A stretch of DNA of 64,000 bases, from the NCBI GenBank assembly GCA_036365455.1, contig JAWQUS010000022.1, positions 4,402,001 to 4,466,000 on the forward strand, written 5' to 3'. Both the position numbers and the translations under genes were made by a program. The notes under the pieces are model-generated. The model had not been told where the DNA came from and did not search any database. It saw nothing but the letters and a program-made list of their open reading frames with translations. This stretch comes from Macrosoma leucophasiata (lineage: Eukaryota > Arthropoda > Insecta > Lepidoptera > Hedylidae). Numbering within the stretch: the stretch's first letter is position 1; each line of letters starts with the position of its first letter. Below, in pieces: positions 10,130 to 21,770 of this stretch.

Positions 10130-12043
10130 ACTATGCCTGAACACACACAGTTCGGCCGAACCATTCGTTCGCCGCTCGTAGTGTCGTGTAGACAGCTTAG
10201 AACAACACATCTCTGGGTAAAAATGCCGTTTTGTGTTATTTTAACACGTAAAATGAAAAGTAAGACCTCCAGTAAATCGAGGAGGTACAGTTAAAGATAT
10301 TTAATACCACCGTTACCCTAAAAACCCTTTAATAATTATTAAATTGATCTAAAACCAAAATATTCACTAGTGTTGTCATATATACATTATCGATATTTTT
10401 TTATGGTCCATATCGATATTTATATAGTTACATATGTAGATTTTTTTTAATATGACAGTGGTGGATGGAACATTAGCATCTGAAACACTAAACTGTGCCG
10501 AATCATTTTATGCATCATTTGGAACATTCGGCACATTTGGAACATTGCGTCAAAGATATGAAATACAGATCAACTGCTTAGTTCCGGGTGGTGTATCCGA
10601 TGGTATGAAAGTGATAATAAGTTAATGTGACAATGTTTCATTATACTTTTATACATTTTTTGACGTGACAACGTCTTAAATTAGGTTGCGGCTCGGAGTC
10701 ACTCATGAAAAAGTGTAACGCCCGGTAACGTAACGATGAGTCACCGAACGAGAGAGAGGCCTGCCGGACCGGCGAATGCCTTTCTACCGAGAAAAAGACG
10801 TTATCACGTAAAATCTTCGCCCGTAAAACCAACTTTACAGGCAACCAGTTTTTTTAAAAGAACACTCAAAACTGATTACCCTTCATACTTCATCGATCAG
10901 CAGCACCGCATTATATTAATATTTGTGTAATTATATTAATATGTCTATAATTTACCTGCTGCTAAGTGGTAATGTACGGTGGTAGAGCTTCAATGGTAGA
11001 GCTCGAAGGCACACAATTATCATGTGAGTAATATGAGTATGGAATGTCAGTTAACCTACAATGATGGGTGTCAATTTTGTGATTTTTACAGGTTTACTAT
11101 ATCTTGGATTCGAAAACAGACGCCATATTCGTAATCAGCACCCCAGAAAACCTTCAAATTGACACCCATATCACATTTAGGTTTCCGCCATCTTGTGTCT
11201 GAAAATAGAAGTCATTTTCGTAATCAGCACCCCAAAAAACCTCGAAATTGACTCCTCTAATACATTTTCAAAAAATAATTATGTCTGCCATCTTGGATTC
11301 GAAAAAAGATGTCATATTCACCATTAACTAAAACACCTGTGAATGTGCGACCACCTACGATAATATTAGCTTCTGTGCACGGTTTTCACTAAACATCTCA
11401 ATAGAGGTCACATTCAATACACTTAAATAAAATAAAAATAATTCCTTAAAAATATTGTTTAACAAAAACATCAATTTCGATAATAAGATAAAAAGTCGAT
11501 AAAATATAAAGAACATCTCTTAAGCTGGGATACCAGTAAATAATTTTTTCCACGAAATAATTTGAGAAAAATTAGTATCAATATTGGATGTTTTTTTGTA
11601 TATCACGTTATTAACTATTAGAAATTAATTTAATCGAACGTTAAAAGTATGCCATACATTTATTATCATTATGTCAATAGATTGATGTGCATTTTTGGCA
11701 TTTTTAAAATGTTATCTATGGTTCAGTAATTGCACGATCATTGTGGAAATGTTATAAACTGGTAATACAGTTTGTGGAAATTATGACATTCGAATATTTC
11801 GAATTAAAACGTCTTAACTTTGCGAAATCAGAGCATACGAAAAGCAACCGAATTACTTAAGTTGAAAGTGTTAGTTTTGTGAGAAGTAAGCGTTTGGGAG
11901 TGGTCTATTTCAATTGACCAATGAAATAGACCACTTGCAATTTGAATTGTCTCTGTAGTGTCAATGTCAATGCGTGCAACTGGCGACAGCGGTTTCAATA
12001 TGAAAATGAGTCTTTAGCCATTCTATCCTTATTTATCTATTCT
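10130..12043. repeat. 2.8-kb dispersed unit, copy 2 (satellite deleted)
   Basis: Matches copy 1 (1-2782) from actatgcctgaacacacac onward, offset 10129. It differs by the 188-bp insertion at 10661, a missing 1.1-kb satellite block at about 11075-11090, and scattered substitutions. Confidence 0.8.
10661..10848 (-). mobile_element. 188-bp element R188, copy 1
   Basis: In the forward sense it begins ctggttgcctgtaaagt and ends acgttgtcacgtca, with A-runs on both sides. Internal inverted words acgtgacaacgtc (or acgtgataacgtc here) and gacgttgtcacgt lie near the two ends. The matching site in copy 1 of the 2.8-kb unit (520-540) has only a T-run, so this is a clean insertion. A 60-codon open frame across it is shared by copies, but no domain is recognised. 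Confidence 0.85.
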
Positions 12044-12045
12044 GT

Positions 12046-12395
12046 GGCCGTGGCCGATGGCCCATGTTACTCTATGGAGCTGTATGCTTGTTTGCCCCGC
12101 CTTCGTAACATAGAAAAAAAGTTACGTTAAAAAGGGTAACAGAATGTGAATGTAATGTGTATCTACTCTGTAACCGTCTCCATAAATACATTAGTTGCCA
12201 GGTGTGAGGTATGTTGAACCGATGTAAATCGCATTTACTCACGCCTTGGATTACACAGACAGACCTACATTGTCTAGTATAATGTCCTCACATTACGTCA
12301 TTCAGTTGTGAAATAGTTCAATTGGACACTGCAAAACGTTATAATCTTTTTACTGCAATATTTCTTGTCTTTTGCCAACAATTTTTACTATCATT
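12046..12395. other. hAT-M1 end fragment, then unannotated DNA
   Basis: 12046-12077 resembles a hAT-M1 end (ggcccatgttactctatg). The remainder, 12078-12395, holds nothing I recognise. Confidence 0.5.
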
Positions 12396-13046
12396 AGGGT
12401 TCTGTAGTAAACAAGGAAACCGTATAGTTTCGCCATGTCCGTCTGTCCGTCTGTCTGTCTGTCCGTCCGCGGTTTAGCGCAAAAAGTATTGGTACTGGAG
12501 ACTTGAAAGTTGGCACAAGTATACACCTAAATGACGCCGACAAAGTGGTGGAATAAAAACATGAAATATATATATTTTTAGGGTACCTACCCTACATGTA
12601 ACGCGCGAGTAATTTTTTTATTTTTCGTTTTCTATGTAGTGTGGTATATCGTTGGATAGGTCTTTCAAAAATGTAAAGGATTTGCTTGTATCATTTTTAG
12701 ATTTAGTTAACCGTTCGTGACTTATTAAGCTTTAAAGAGCCAATTTTCGTTAGAGTCAAGTGTCCCCTCTACCAACTAAACGGTTGTTGTTTGAAATTCA
12801 AACGTTACGGCAATAGTAGTTACATATAACGAAATTAAAAAAAAAACTTTCGTACTTAAGTTGACTTTACAAGTTAGCGAGTAATAGTCGATCAAATGTG
12901 TTTTACTAGAAAATTTCGAACAACTCCATAGAAAATATTTATTTATTTTTTTCATTACATCTCTTATTCTGTAACTCTGTAACACTGGACCACGCGCAGT
13001 GTAGGGTACACTGCGCGTGGCCCGACACGAACTTGACCGGTTTTTT
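12396..13046 (-). repeat. R640 dispersed element, full length
   Basis: Begins tagggttctgtagtaaac, has the (ctgt)n run and cgcggtttagcgc, and ends cccgacacgaacttgaccgg plus a T-run. This copy lacks the R188 insertion seen in the 15930 copy, giving an empty-site comparison. Confidence 0.8.
12992..13022. repeat. Perfect hairpin at end of R640
   Basis: ccacgcgcagtgta, a 3-base spacer (ggg), and the exact complement tacactgcgcgtgg. Confidence 0.85.
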
Positions 13047-13137
13047 TACTAATAATGAAAGTAGCCCGTTTCGTCGAAACAGCAATCTTACTTTGAAAGT
13101 TCGGATTTGTTTGTTTGTTTGTTGCTCAATCACTCAG

Positions 13138-13358
13138 TCTATAGACATCTATATAAAAACCAGTGGTCAAAATGCTGATGCGTTGCCACCCCTGAGACCT
13201 AAGGTGTCATGTCTCTGTGATAGTTATTACTGGGCCATACATTACCATCCAACCGGAACACGATAGTGCCGAACACTACCATTTAGCGGCAGATAGGTTA
13301 GGTAATGCGGTGGTGCCTACGCCCTCGAGCTCCTACACGTGGAACTCTACCACCAGTA
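13138..13358 (-). repeat. S300, partial
   Basis: Reversed, from the gcctataga-like region to ctctaccaccagtaa. Confidence 0.75.
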
Positions 13359-13397
13359 AGTATATATATTTTATAAAGTTATTAGAAAATATATATA

Positions 13398-13521
13398 ACT
13401 GCCTCAGTAGCCTAGTGGTGGCATGCCACTACTACTACGCTGGGGTCCTGGGTTCGATTCCCGCGTAGGTAAAGTCCTTTATCTCTAGTTCTATTGGGAT
13501 TTTTCCATTTTCTGGAAATAG
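13398..13521 (+). repeat. tRNA-SINE B, 5' part
   Basis: The head ctgcctcagtagcctagtgg contains an A-box-like tagcctagtgg; B-box ggttcgattcc follows at about 13452. The body agttctattgggatttttcc is shared with other SINE B copies. It runs into a palindrome at 13522. Confidence 0.8.
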
Positions 13522-13573
13522 CCCAGTACCTACCAGGTAATGTGTCCGGACACATTACCAGGTAGGTACTGGG
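13522..13573. repeat. 52-bp near-perfect palindrome, no spacer
   Basis: Arms of 26 bp (cccagtacctaccaggtaat and on to gtcc at the centre tccgga) differ at one position. The left arm is SINE B sequence, so the palindrome arose by inverted duplication of part of that element. Confidence 0.9.
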
Positions 13574-13799
13574 TCCCATCAACATTTGTTCTACGACTTT
13601 TTACAAATCTTGATGAATACCCAAAAAAAAATTAAACAAAAAATGATTTCAAAAGTTCAAAAGAGCATAGCCGCCGCTGCGTCACCCCGCAACCCCGCTC
13701 CCCGCTGCACGTGGCGATATTTTGCTTAGGCAAAGGTGCGTAGTATACCTAAGCTATATATATACGCTAAGAATAAATGCCAGTTTAGATTTACGGAAC

Positions 13800-13801
<2 letters not shown>

Positions 13802-13835
<34 letters not shown>
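13802..13835. repeat. (TA)n microsatellite
   Basis: About 17 uninterrupted TA units. Confidence 0.95.
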
Positions 13836-13935
13836 CAATTATGGCGTATTCTTTCCTTATGACGCACAACACTTTTAGGAGCATCTTTGGGAAAGGCTTT
13901 GTCCAGCGGAGACGGATGGACGTCTTCCGAATGTA

Positions 13936-14283
13936 ATTATGATGATGGTGATGGTGGTGGTGGTGGTGGTGGCGTTAGTGGTGCTGGCGGTGATTATTAG
14001 TGGCGATTGGACGCCAGCAATGGCGTTGGTGACGTTGGTGGTGTTGTTGGTAGTTTTGGAAGCGTTGGTGGCATTGGTTGTGGTGGTGGTGGTGGTTTTG
14101 GAGGCGTTTGTGTCATTGGTGGCATTGATGGCGTAGGTGTTTGTTTGGTGATGGTGATGGCGTTGATGGCGTTGGTGGTGATTGTAGTGGTAGCGGTGGT
14201 AGAGGTGGTAGTTATGATAGTGGTGGTGGTGATGGTGGTGGTGGTGGTGGCGATGGTGGTGGTGGTGTTGGTGTCATTAGTGG
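13936..14283. repeat. GGT/GATGGTGG minisatellite-like tract
   Basis: Strand-biased G/T-rich trinucleotide-like repeats (ggtggt, gatggtgg, ggcgttggtg). ORFs through it give only Val/Gly/Met-rich low-complexity peptides. Confidence 0.9.
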
Positions 14284-14719
14284 GTAAAAATGCACAACGT
14301 TAATATTCAATTTTTCACTTCTGCCGGCTCTGACGGAGTGCCTATATTATGCATAGATCTATATTTTATATTTAATTCTGTTAGAAGCGCTAATTGACTG
14401 AAACTTTACAAAAGTTTATAATAATTTTCTATAAAAAAAATGCTTTTTCGAAAATATGAATCAGCATAGGATGGATGCGCGTTTGAACATATAAATAGCA
14501 ATATTTCGCAATCCTAGCAGCCTGTGTGCTTTTATCCCCGATGGCCATACGTCTAATATCATGTACAGAGAAGCATTACTGCAAAGTAGATTGTTTTAGC
14601 TACCCGAAAGTGTTTATGATTCAAAACAAACCCAAAAATGTAGGTATATCCAAAAGCGCTGCCCAATGTCCCAAAGCCACTATTCCATGCAAACAAAGTT
14701 GCGGGCAGAGCTAGTTACA
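14284..14719. other. No recognisable feature
   Basis: Includes a 62-codon ORF at 14526-14714 with no domain I recognise; probably chance. Confidence 0.4.
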
Positions 14720-14982
14720 AAAAACCCTGTATAAATAAAAATCAATTGCAGTTCGTTAGTCTCGCTAAAACTCGAGAACGGCTATACCGATTTAACTAAT
14801 TTTGGTTTTGAATGATTTTTCAAAGTCCAGGGAATGTTTAAAAGGTAAGAAAATATGAAGTAATTGAAGAGAAATAAAGTAAAGACCACAATTTCATTTT
14901 CCCATACAAATAGTCCGTATCTAACAAGCCTTTGACACATTATTTCATTCTGAGGCAATACGAAGTTTGCCGGGTCAGCTAG
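14720..14982 (+). mobile_element. Helitron-like non-autonomous element
   Basis: Contains ctcgagaacggctataccga and ends cgaagtttgccgggtcagct plus ag, that is CTAG followed by T. The 5' end is not sharply defined. Confidence 0.6.
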
Positions 14983-15227
14983 TATTGATATAAAATGTTA
15001 TTTTGTACAATAAGTCTCATAACATTCTCAGACACAGTGTAGTTATTTCATCATCAAGCCGTCAGTTCTTAATAGAGTTGCTCGTGGCAGTGGGTGGTAT
15101 ACGGAATCAGGAATCAGATATTTTTGAATCAATTGGTATATCCTTTACAACAGTTTCTACCCGACAGCGACAGAAGGAGGCTTGTTTTTTGAGTTGAATA
15201 TATGTTGTATTTAAATAAACGTAACTT

Positions 15228-15505
15228 CAATCCTGTAATCCCCGAAGGGGTAGGCAGAGGTAAATGCATGCATTCAATCATACATGCAAACACCCACGAC
15301 TCGCCGGTTACGTTTTGGCCCATGTAACAGGTGGCGAACCTGTTGCCATCTCCGGGCACATTACCAAACGCCGGGGTACTGGGAAACTTCCAGAAAATTG
15401 AAAAATCCCAATAGAAGCAGAGTTATAGGATTTTCAAACCGTTATCTCTGATAGTCCCCGACCCGGGAATCGAACCCAGGACCTCCAGCGCAATAGTAGT
15501 GGTTA
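15228..15505 (-). repeat. tRNA-SINE B, near full length
   Basis: Reversed: cctgtaatccccgaaggggt at the 3' tail, through ctccgggcacattaccaaa, to the tRNA-like head (cgggaatcgaacccaggacc). Confidence 0.85.
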
Positions 15506-15554
15506 TATTTAAATAAACGTCATATTAATATATATGCTACACACATTATGAGAT

Positions 15555-15672
15555 TTGAATTTTGACATTTTGACCTCTGGTCTTTGTGTGGGTGTCTATA
15601 GGCTGCAGTCATCACTTAACACCAATGTGAACTGCATACTTGTTTGCCTCTTCCATTACTTAAAAAAAAAAC
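15555..15672 (+). repeat. S300, 3' part
   Basis: From tttgacctctggtctttg to the A-run after cttccatta. Confidence 0.75.
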
Positions 15673-15929
15673 TTAACTATATCAAGTTCAAATTACTAAT
15701 TTCTTGGCCTTTTGGATGACATGAATTGTATGTAAAAAACGACGAACGAGGACGTATGAACATTGGTAAACCGAACACTGACAAAGCCTTGTGCAGAAAC
15801 CGATGCGCGCGGCGTTAAAAAAAATCACATCTCGGAACTCGCGCAAAGTGGGGTAGCGTAAGTCGAAGTATTACTGTACTTCACAAAATTTTCCATCCAA
15901 TTACCCATCACGTTCATTCATAGTTAAAC

Positions 15930-16750
15930 AAAAAAAACGGTCAAGTGTGTGTCGGGTATGCCGGGCCACGCGCACAGTAAAATTCCGTAGTTTTTAGGTT
16001 TGATTAATGCAAAAAAAAAATAAACAAATATTTTCTATGGAGTTGTTCAAAAATTTCGAGTACTACATTTGGTCGACTATTACTCGCAAACTTGTAAAGC
16101 CAACTAAGGTGTGATAATTTTATTTTTGACGTGACAACGTCTTACATTAGGTTGCGGCTCGGAGTCACTCATGAAAAAGTGTAACGCCCGGTAACGTAAC
16201 GATGAGTCACCGAACGAGAGAGAGGCCTGCCGGACCGGCGAATGCCTTTCTACCGAGAAAAAGACGTTGTCACGTAAAATCTTCGCCCGTAAAACCGACT
16301 TTACAGGCAACCAGTTTTTTAATTTCGTTATACGAGTATGTAGCTACTATTGATTGCCGTAACGTAAGGAATTTCTAACAGCAACTGTTTAGTGTCTAGG
16401 GGGGGACACTTGACTCTAACGAAAATTGGCACTTTAAAGCTTAATAAGTCACGAATAGTTAACTAAATTGAAAAAGATTTTGCCACACTTCTGACATTTC
16501 TAAAAGACCTATCCAACAATATCCCACAATATGTAGAAAACGAAAAATAAAAAATAAATCCGTGCGTTACCTGTAGGGGAGGTACCTTAAATAAAATTAT
16601 TTTTCATGTTTTTATTCTACCACTATGTCGGCGTGATTATGGTGTATACTTGAGCCAAATTTCAAGCTTTTGCACTAAAACGCGGACGGACAGACAGACA
16701 GACGGACATGGCGAAACTATAAGGGTTCCTTGTTTACTACGGAACCCTAA
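15930..16750 (+). repeat. R640, full length, with R188 inserted
   Basis: Begins acggtcaagtgtgtgtcggg and ends ccttgtttactacggaaccc. Removing 16127-16314 aligns it with the 12396 and 3817 copies. Confidence 0.85.
16127..16314 (-). mobile_element. 188-bp element R188, copy 2
   Basis: Exactly 188 bp; differs from the other copies at one or two positions. Flanked by T-runs and inserted in R640. Confidence 0.9.
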
Positions 16751-16881
16751 ATATGATATGACATGTAAAAAGTTATCTTCAACTTTAATTGAGGCTAGTC
16801 CACCACTGTTTTTCTTCGACAATGTAATAAAATATCTAATTAAAAGATTATTATTTAAATCGATTTGTAACAATAAAGCAG

Positions 16882-17802
16882 GGTGTTTGTATCTTCACGC
16901 CAGGTCCCTAACGGGGTAGGCAGAGAGTGTAGGGCGCCAGATATCCCGGTTCTGACAAACCTCTCGTGCCTCGTCTACCTTCATCATTCTCTTCATACAT
17001 GCACGCCGATTCCTAAGACTTTTGACCCCACCATCAGACAGAACTCGACCTATTTGGTCATGGTAGGTCAGTCTTGGTCTTCCTGGGCCTCTGCAACCAT
17101 CCACATTCGCATTGTATATTCTATATGCCCGAACCATCGGAGCATGCCTTTTTTCATTTTTACACCGATACTATCATTCACACAAAGTCTCTTTCTTACA
17201 TCTTCATTACGAACGCGATCGGTGAGTGATACACCGCAGATCTTGCGCAAAGATCTCATCTCGACCGCGTTCAACTTACTTTCATGCTTTTTCCTGCATA
17301 CCCAGCTCTCGCTTCCATATAAAAGCGTTGGAGTAAGTACAGCATTATGTACAGCTAGTCGAGCTCGCTGGCTGAGATGTTTAGATTCTAGCAGCTTACC
17401 CAACGCTCCATTCACGCAATTCCCAGCAAGCACTCTTCTTTCTATGTCAGTGGTGTACCTACCATCCTTTCTAAAAGCACATCCAAGATATACAATTTCA
17501 TCAACCTGTTCTAACACTGCATCGTCTACTACTACCCTTGCATTTGTTCTCTGTTCATCTCGTTCAAATACTAATACTTTAGTTTTATCCACATTCAATT
17601 GTAAGCCTTTCTCCATACAATCCTCTTTCATAACTGTGACTAGTGTTTGTAGCCCAGATGGTGTAGAGCTAACAATTACCGCATCATCTGCGTAAAGCAG
17701 ACAGTTCACCACTAAGTCACCCATACGCACTCCCACATCCATCAACTTCACCCTCTGGAGGCATTTGTCCAGATATATAATAAACAGCCTAGACGAAAGC
17801 AG
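16882..17802 (-). mobile_element. RTE-like LINE fragment, reverse transcriptase C-terminal part
   Basis: On the minus strand it encodes the end of a non-LTR reverse transcriptase: the catalytic motif LLYADDAV at about 17690-17710, then [33 protein letters not shown] and [18 protein letters not shown], ending in RTE-type [15 protein letters not shown] and YPVRDLA. A roughly 30-bp deletion near 17117-17135, relative to the copy at 33650, breaks the frame. It is 5'-truncated, with no endonuclease domain. These are RTE-clade hallmarks, assigned from motif order only. Inactive. Confidence 0.8.
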
Positions 17803-18227
17803 GGTTTGGTAACATTAATTTAGTTTTTGTACGGCTTTTAAAAAAAAGTTATTTAATTTTAATTCGGATCATTTACAGTTCCATTTGTTAGTACAACTTA
17901 CGGCTAGAGTTAGTATATCTATACATCTATACAATTAAATAAAATTGGAGTGTCTGTTTGTAATATAAACATTATCGCTTTTTACTAAATGCATATGTAT
18001 GTATTAAAGTAAAGTAAAGTAAAAAAACGTTTAATTTTCCTTCACAAATTTTAGGCTTATAGGTACTTATTGCTAATACAGTACTTGTGCACTTAGATCC
18101 TATTTTTGTGAGGGACTGGTGCCTGAAATAGGTTTCTAAATGAAATCTGTGCTACAGGTCGCCAGGCCCCTCCCGCAGACAGTTCTCAGTATACACGTTA
18201 CATACACCAAAACAACATTTTTACAAT
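17803..18227. other. No recognisable feature
   Basis: AT-rich; includes a short (gtaaa)n-like run near 18006-18022. Confidence 0.4.
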
Positions 18228-18598
18228 TTTTGTATGTCTGTCTTTCTGAATTTTACAAGCATGTGTTAATGCGAAATAATATAAAACAATTATTAAGGGT
18301 AAAATCGACTTCCTTACGATATTCAATAAACTGAAAAGGCTATTAAATCGGTTGCCTAACTAGCATAGTTGGTAATAGATGGCGCTACTGCTACCATAAA
18401 GCAATGCAATAGATGTGAAGGAAAGATTTGACAAATCGGGCAGGGCTTCAGTAGCTCAATTGGAAGAGCGGCTGGACTAGATTCCCAGTAGGTCGCGAGT
18501 TCGAGTCTCGCCTGAAGTCAAATTTTTCTTTCCATTTTTCTTTAAAAATAAAATATATTTCACAAGCATGTGTTAATGCGAAATAATATAAAACAATT
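18228..18598 (+). repeat. tRNA-SINE A, extended copy
   Basis: The tRNA-like domain is 18446-18521 (cttcagtagctcaattggaa to cgagtctcgcctgaagtc). The motif acaagcatgtgttaatgcga occurs both before the head (18256) and at the tail (18561), so the copy carries a direct repeat about 305 bp apart. Confidence 0.8.
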
Positions 18599-18817
18599 GT
18601 CTTTCTGTCTGTCTGTTTGGCGGGGCTAATCTTCGGAACGGCTGGACCGATTTTGACGGGACTTTCACTGGCATATAGCCAGTTAATATCTATAAAAAGA
18701 GAGATGTAATAAGGAGTAACTTAGGGTACTTTTATACTAGCTGCGCCAACGACTTCGTCCAGGTAGATGCTGAACAATCATAAATTCTCACGCGGGAAAA
18801 GTCGCGGGCACAGCTAG
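18599..18817 (+). mobile_element. Helitron-like non-autonomous element
   Basis: Contains tcggaacggctggaccgatt and ends tcgcgggcacagctag, with a GC-rich hairpin (cgcggg...) just before CTAG and then T. Confidence 0.6.
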
Positions 18818-18860
18818 TATATAGCCATCGCTTTACTCGAATTACTGTGACTCTGATGGT

Positions 18861-18990
18861 GAGATTCACAGACCGCACTACGACTTTACTTTGAGCAAAG
18901 TATGCTTAGAACTGTCAGAAATGTATGGGTTTTGACAGTTCGAAGCGTACTTTGCTCTAAAGTAAAGTCGTAGTGCGGTCTGTGAATCTC
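18861..18990. mobile_element. Foldback MITE, copy 1
   Basis: A long inverted repeat: gagattcacagaccgcacta... pairs with ...tagtgcggtctgtgaatctc over about 58 bp per arm with few mismatches. The same family is at 35705-35841 and 60685-60802. Confidence 0.9.
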
Positions 18991-19099
18991 GCCCTAAGTA
19001 CTCTGACTGACGGACTGATAAATGACTGACTGACTCTGACTTTTTCCTTGCTTATTAAGAATACGAAATATCGTTTTACTTGACACTGGCAATATGCAT

Positions 19100-19504
19100 A
19101 ACAAGCGATGCCATTCAATTCAATTCAATTCAATTCTTTATTTGCCAACTAAGTTTATACAAAGATCTTAAATTAAATTTTTACAATACTTAGTTACCTT
19201 TTCCAGGTGCTGCAAATTCTTATTCTTATATTAATTATTATTATTATATAACATTCATCAAACATTTTAATTTTATTTTTTAATTATTAATCTTAAAGAG
19301 TAAAATTAACGTTAGCTCCTCATAATTATCTTATACATATAATATAAACATACACAGTGTGTGCGCCGACCATCATATTGAAAAATGAATAAATAAAAAA
19401 ATAAATTAATTTGTTTATTTATTCACTCTGAGCATTTAAAAAGTTGTCTAATCATTTACAATTTTTATTATTAATTTTTATTTATTTATTTATTTTTATT
19501 TCTT
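19100..19504. other. AT-rich DNA with a possible LINE tail
   Basis: (attca)n followed by ctttatttgccaac (19115-19150) resembles the reversed microsatellite tail of a lepidopteran LINE. The rest is TA/ATTT-rich. Confidence 0.4.
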
Positions 19505-19602
19505 TAAAAAAAAATCTGGAAAAATCCCAATAGCACCAGAGATTAACCGTTATCTCTGATAGTCCCCGACCCGGGAATCGAACCCAGGACCAGCGTAGTA
19601 TT
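19505..19602 (-). repeat. tRNA-SINE B, head fragment
   Basis: aatcccaatagcaccagaga to cgggaatcgaacccaggacc. Confidence 0.75.
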
Positions 19603-19603
19603 T

Positions 19604-20459
19604 TTTTTTCTCCTTTGTTTAATTAAACAAGAGGAGTAAGTAATGTTGTGGATGACTTGACAGAAGTCCTCGCTACAATTTACGGGCGACTTAAGTCAAT
19701 ATCAAGATGAAAGGTGAGTATAGAGTGGGTTAGGTATGTATTTTGAGTTTAGTTATTATGTGATGATATCTCATGTATTGTTGAACTGCTTTAAGGTGTT
19801 GACAATGGGTTTAGTGAACTGATTGAATGTGTTTCTTTTACTTTCTTTTTGTAGGATGCTTTCTAATTTGAATGGGTCTATATTGAGCATATTGCACGTG
19901 TTTATGTGAGAGTAGCGAGCGTTACTGTAGCGAGGACAATCAGTTAGCAGATGGTGGATGCTTTGAATTGAAGTGTCATCACAGGGACATTTGTCCGAGG
20001 GAGTGATTTTCAATCTATGGAGATATTGTTTATGGTAACCGTGCCCGGTAAAAACTTGAGTGAGGTGGAAACTTGGGTAGCCTATTTTGTGTAACTCGTT
20101 TATTGCATTCAAGTCGGGTAACCATTTTCGGATGTGTTCGCCAGTTCGTGAATCGATGTAATTTTTGTTTTATATTATTTCGCATTAACACATGCTTGTG
20201 AAATAAATTTTATTTTTTAAAGAAAAATGGAAAGAAAAATTTGACTTCAGGCGAGACTCGAACTCGCGACCTACTGGGAATCTAGTCCAGCCGCTCTTCC
20301 AATTGAGCTACTGAAGCCCTGCCCGATTTGTCAAATCTTTCCTTCACATCTATTGCATTGCTTTATGGTAGCAGCAGCGCCATCTATTACCAACTAATTT
20401 TTGTTACTTGATAATGCAGTTTCATCTTTTAGTATATGCTTCACGAAGCTTAGATAACG
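19604..20459 (-). mobile_element. Truncated LINE ORF2 C-terminus, split by tRNA-SINE A
   Basis: On the minus strand the reading frame (20112 down to 19771, extendable to about 20168 and resuming beyond the SINE at 20406-20455) encodes a retroposon ORF2 tail: LTQVFTGHGYHKQYLHRL, then the Cys/His cluster CPCDDTS..HHLLTDCPRY. GHG plus C-x-C...H-x4-C is typical of I/R1/Jockey-type ORF2 ends. Without the SINE the frame is continuous (HILKDETALSS then NKNYIDSRTGEHIRKW). Truncated at the 5' end. Confidence 0.7.
20159..20405 (-). repeat. tRNA-SINE A inserted in a LINE, 11-bp target duplication
   Basis: The SINE is 20170-20394. taatttttgtt repeats at 20159-20169 and 20395-20405. Inserting it split the LINE frame described above. 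Confidence 0.9.
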
Positions 20460-20479
20460 GTTAGTGGCCGGGACCGTCG

Positions 20480-20860
20480 GCTTAACCCTTTATTCCCATC
20501 GCCCCCCTCTGAGACCGGCCACCACGGTGGTCGTTAGTTTCATTTGCCCCCTTCATAGTTATACTGCAATGGTTTATTCGCATTTCGTATCGGACGTTAG
20601 GTAGGTACCTATAGTCGAAAATTGACTTAAGTGACAATTCTTCAATTTGACAATTTGTCAATTATTTCGTCATGAGTGTCGTTTTCATGGTTCTTGTGGG
20701 TGTTGAATTCGATAGTGGTGTCAAAATATGGATCGAAGATGGTGTCAATTTTCGACTATTGGTACCTAGGGGGCAAATGAAACTAACGACCACCGGGGTG
20801 GCCGTTAGTTTCATTTGCCCCCTTCATAGTTATACTGCAATGGTTTATTCGCATTTCACT
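20480..20860. repeat. Inverted copy of the satellite-flank repeat
   Basis: Shares aactaacgaccaccggggtg, tcatttgcccccttcatagt and tatactgcaatggtttattc with the inverse of 1421-1545. The block tttcatttgcccccttcata occurs twice (20548 and 20811), around a diverged reversed 101-bp monomer. Confidence 0.7.
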
Positions 20861-21189
20861 GCTGTCGCTGCTGCGTATAAACATAATATTGTATGTAATG
20901 TATGTCAATAAAGTTAAAACAAACTAGCAAGGAACAGCGCCAGGTGTCGCTCGCTTGTTCGGCCCGGCATCGCGCTGCGGCGTGTGTGTATTGCCATGGA
21001 TACAAGACGGGCATGCGCAATGAAATTCCTCATAAATTCCTCTTAAATTTTGAGGAATTTTGTTTTTATTTATGAGAATGCGGAAACGGTTGAGGACCCC
21101 AAAATATTGCGGAACTTCCTCATTATGAGGAAGAGGAAGAGGAATCCTCAACAACCCTACTTTGCACATACTCTTGCTACAACTTTTTT

Positions 21190-21684
21190 TTTTAGTCGGG
21201 CTTTTTGTAGGCGGCCTGTCTCGAGACGGCACTAGTCTACTTCACCGGGCAATCGGCGAGCGCAGAAGGCGCTCCAGCCTAAACAAAAAGTTAGCGCAAC
21301 TGCCTCGGCTTAGGACGTTGCGGAGAGACATATGAGACATATGCGATTATGGGCGGTGCAACTTTCGCTCTACTCCATTCGGTTGGCGATAGCCGGAATG
21401 TCATCGTCCTCGTGGGGCCATAGGGTCGGGATCAGGGGCGGGCGCAGCGCGAAACGCGTCGGCGCGTTGTATTGGCGGTTTATGTAGAGTGTTTCTGTAA
21501 GTGATCATTTATAGCGGCTATGGCCAACGTGGTCTCATCGTCCGGATCTATTAAGACGTGCCTTGGTCGTCTCCTTTTGGCGCTATCAAAAGGAGTGTAA
21601 ATCGCGGCTGCTCTGACTAGCGGATTCGGGTGGTGACTCGCCCGATCGAAATAATGTAGCTACACCATTCGCGACGGCGGTTTT
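21190..21684 (-). mobile_element. Degenerate LINE 3' fragment
   Basis: The minus strand gives short runs such as HPNPLVRAAAIYTPFDSAKR and RPRHVLIDPDDETTLAIAAI before stops, then a GC-rich untranslated tail (ggagcgccttctgcgctcgc). It looks like a retroposon ORF2 end and 3'UTR, but I cannot name the clade. Confidence 0.4.
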
Positions 21685-21770
21685 TGTGCTAAACCGCGGA
21701 CGGACAGACAAACAGACGGACATGGCGAAACTATAAGGGTTCCTTGTTTACTACGGAACTCTAAAAGAGA
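21685..21770 (+). repeat. R640 terminal fragment
   Basis: gctaaaccgcggacggacag through aactataagggttccttgtt to ggaactct. Confidence 0.75.

Noticed and set aside
14007..14303. 98-codon Gly/Val-rich ORF
   Set aside because: Translation of a GGT/GATGGTGG low-complexity tract; another frame of the same tract is equally open.
16883..17695. 270-codon ORF on the plus strand
   Set aside because: Antisense of the RTE reverse transcriptase; the minus strand carries YADD and other RT motifs, the plus strand none.
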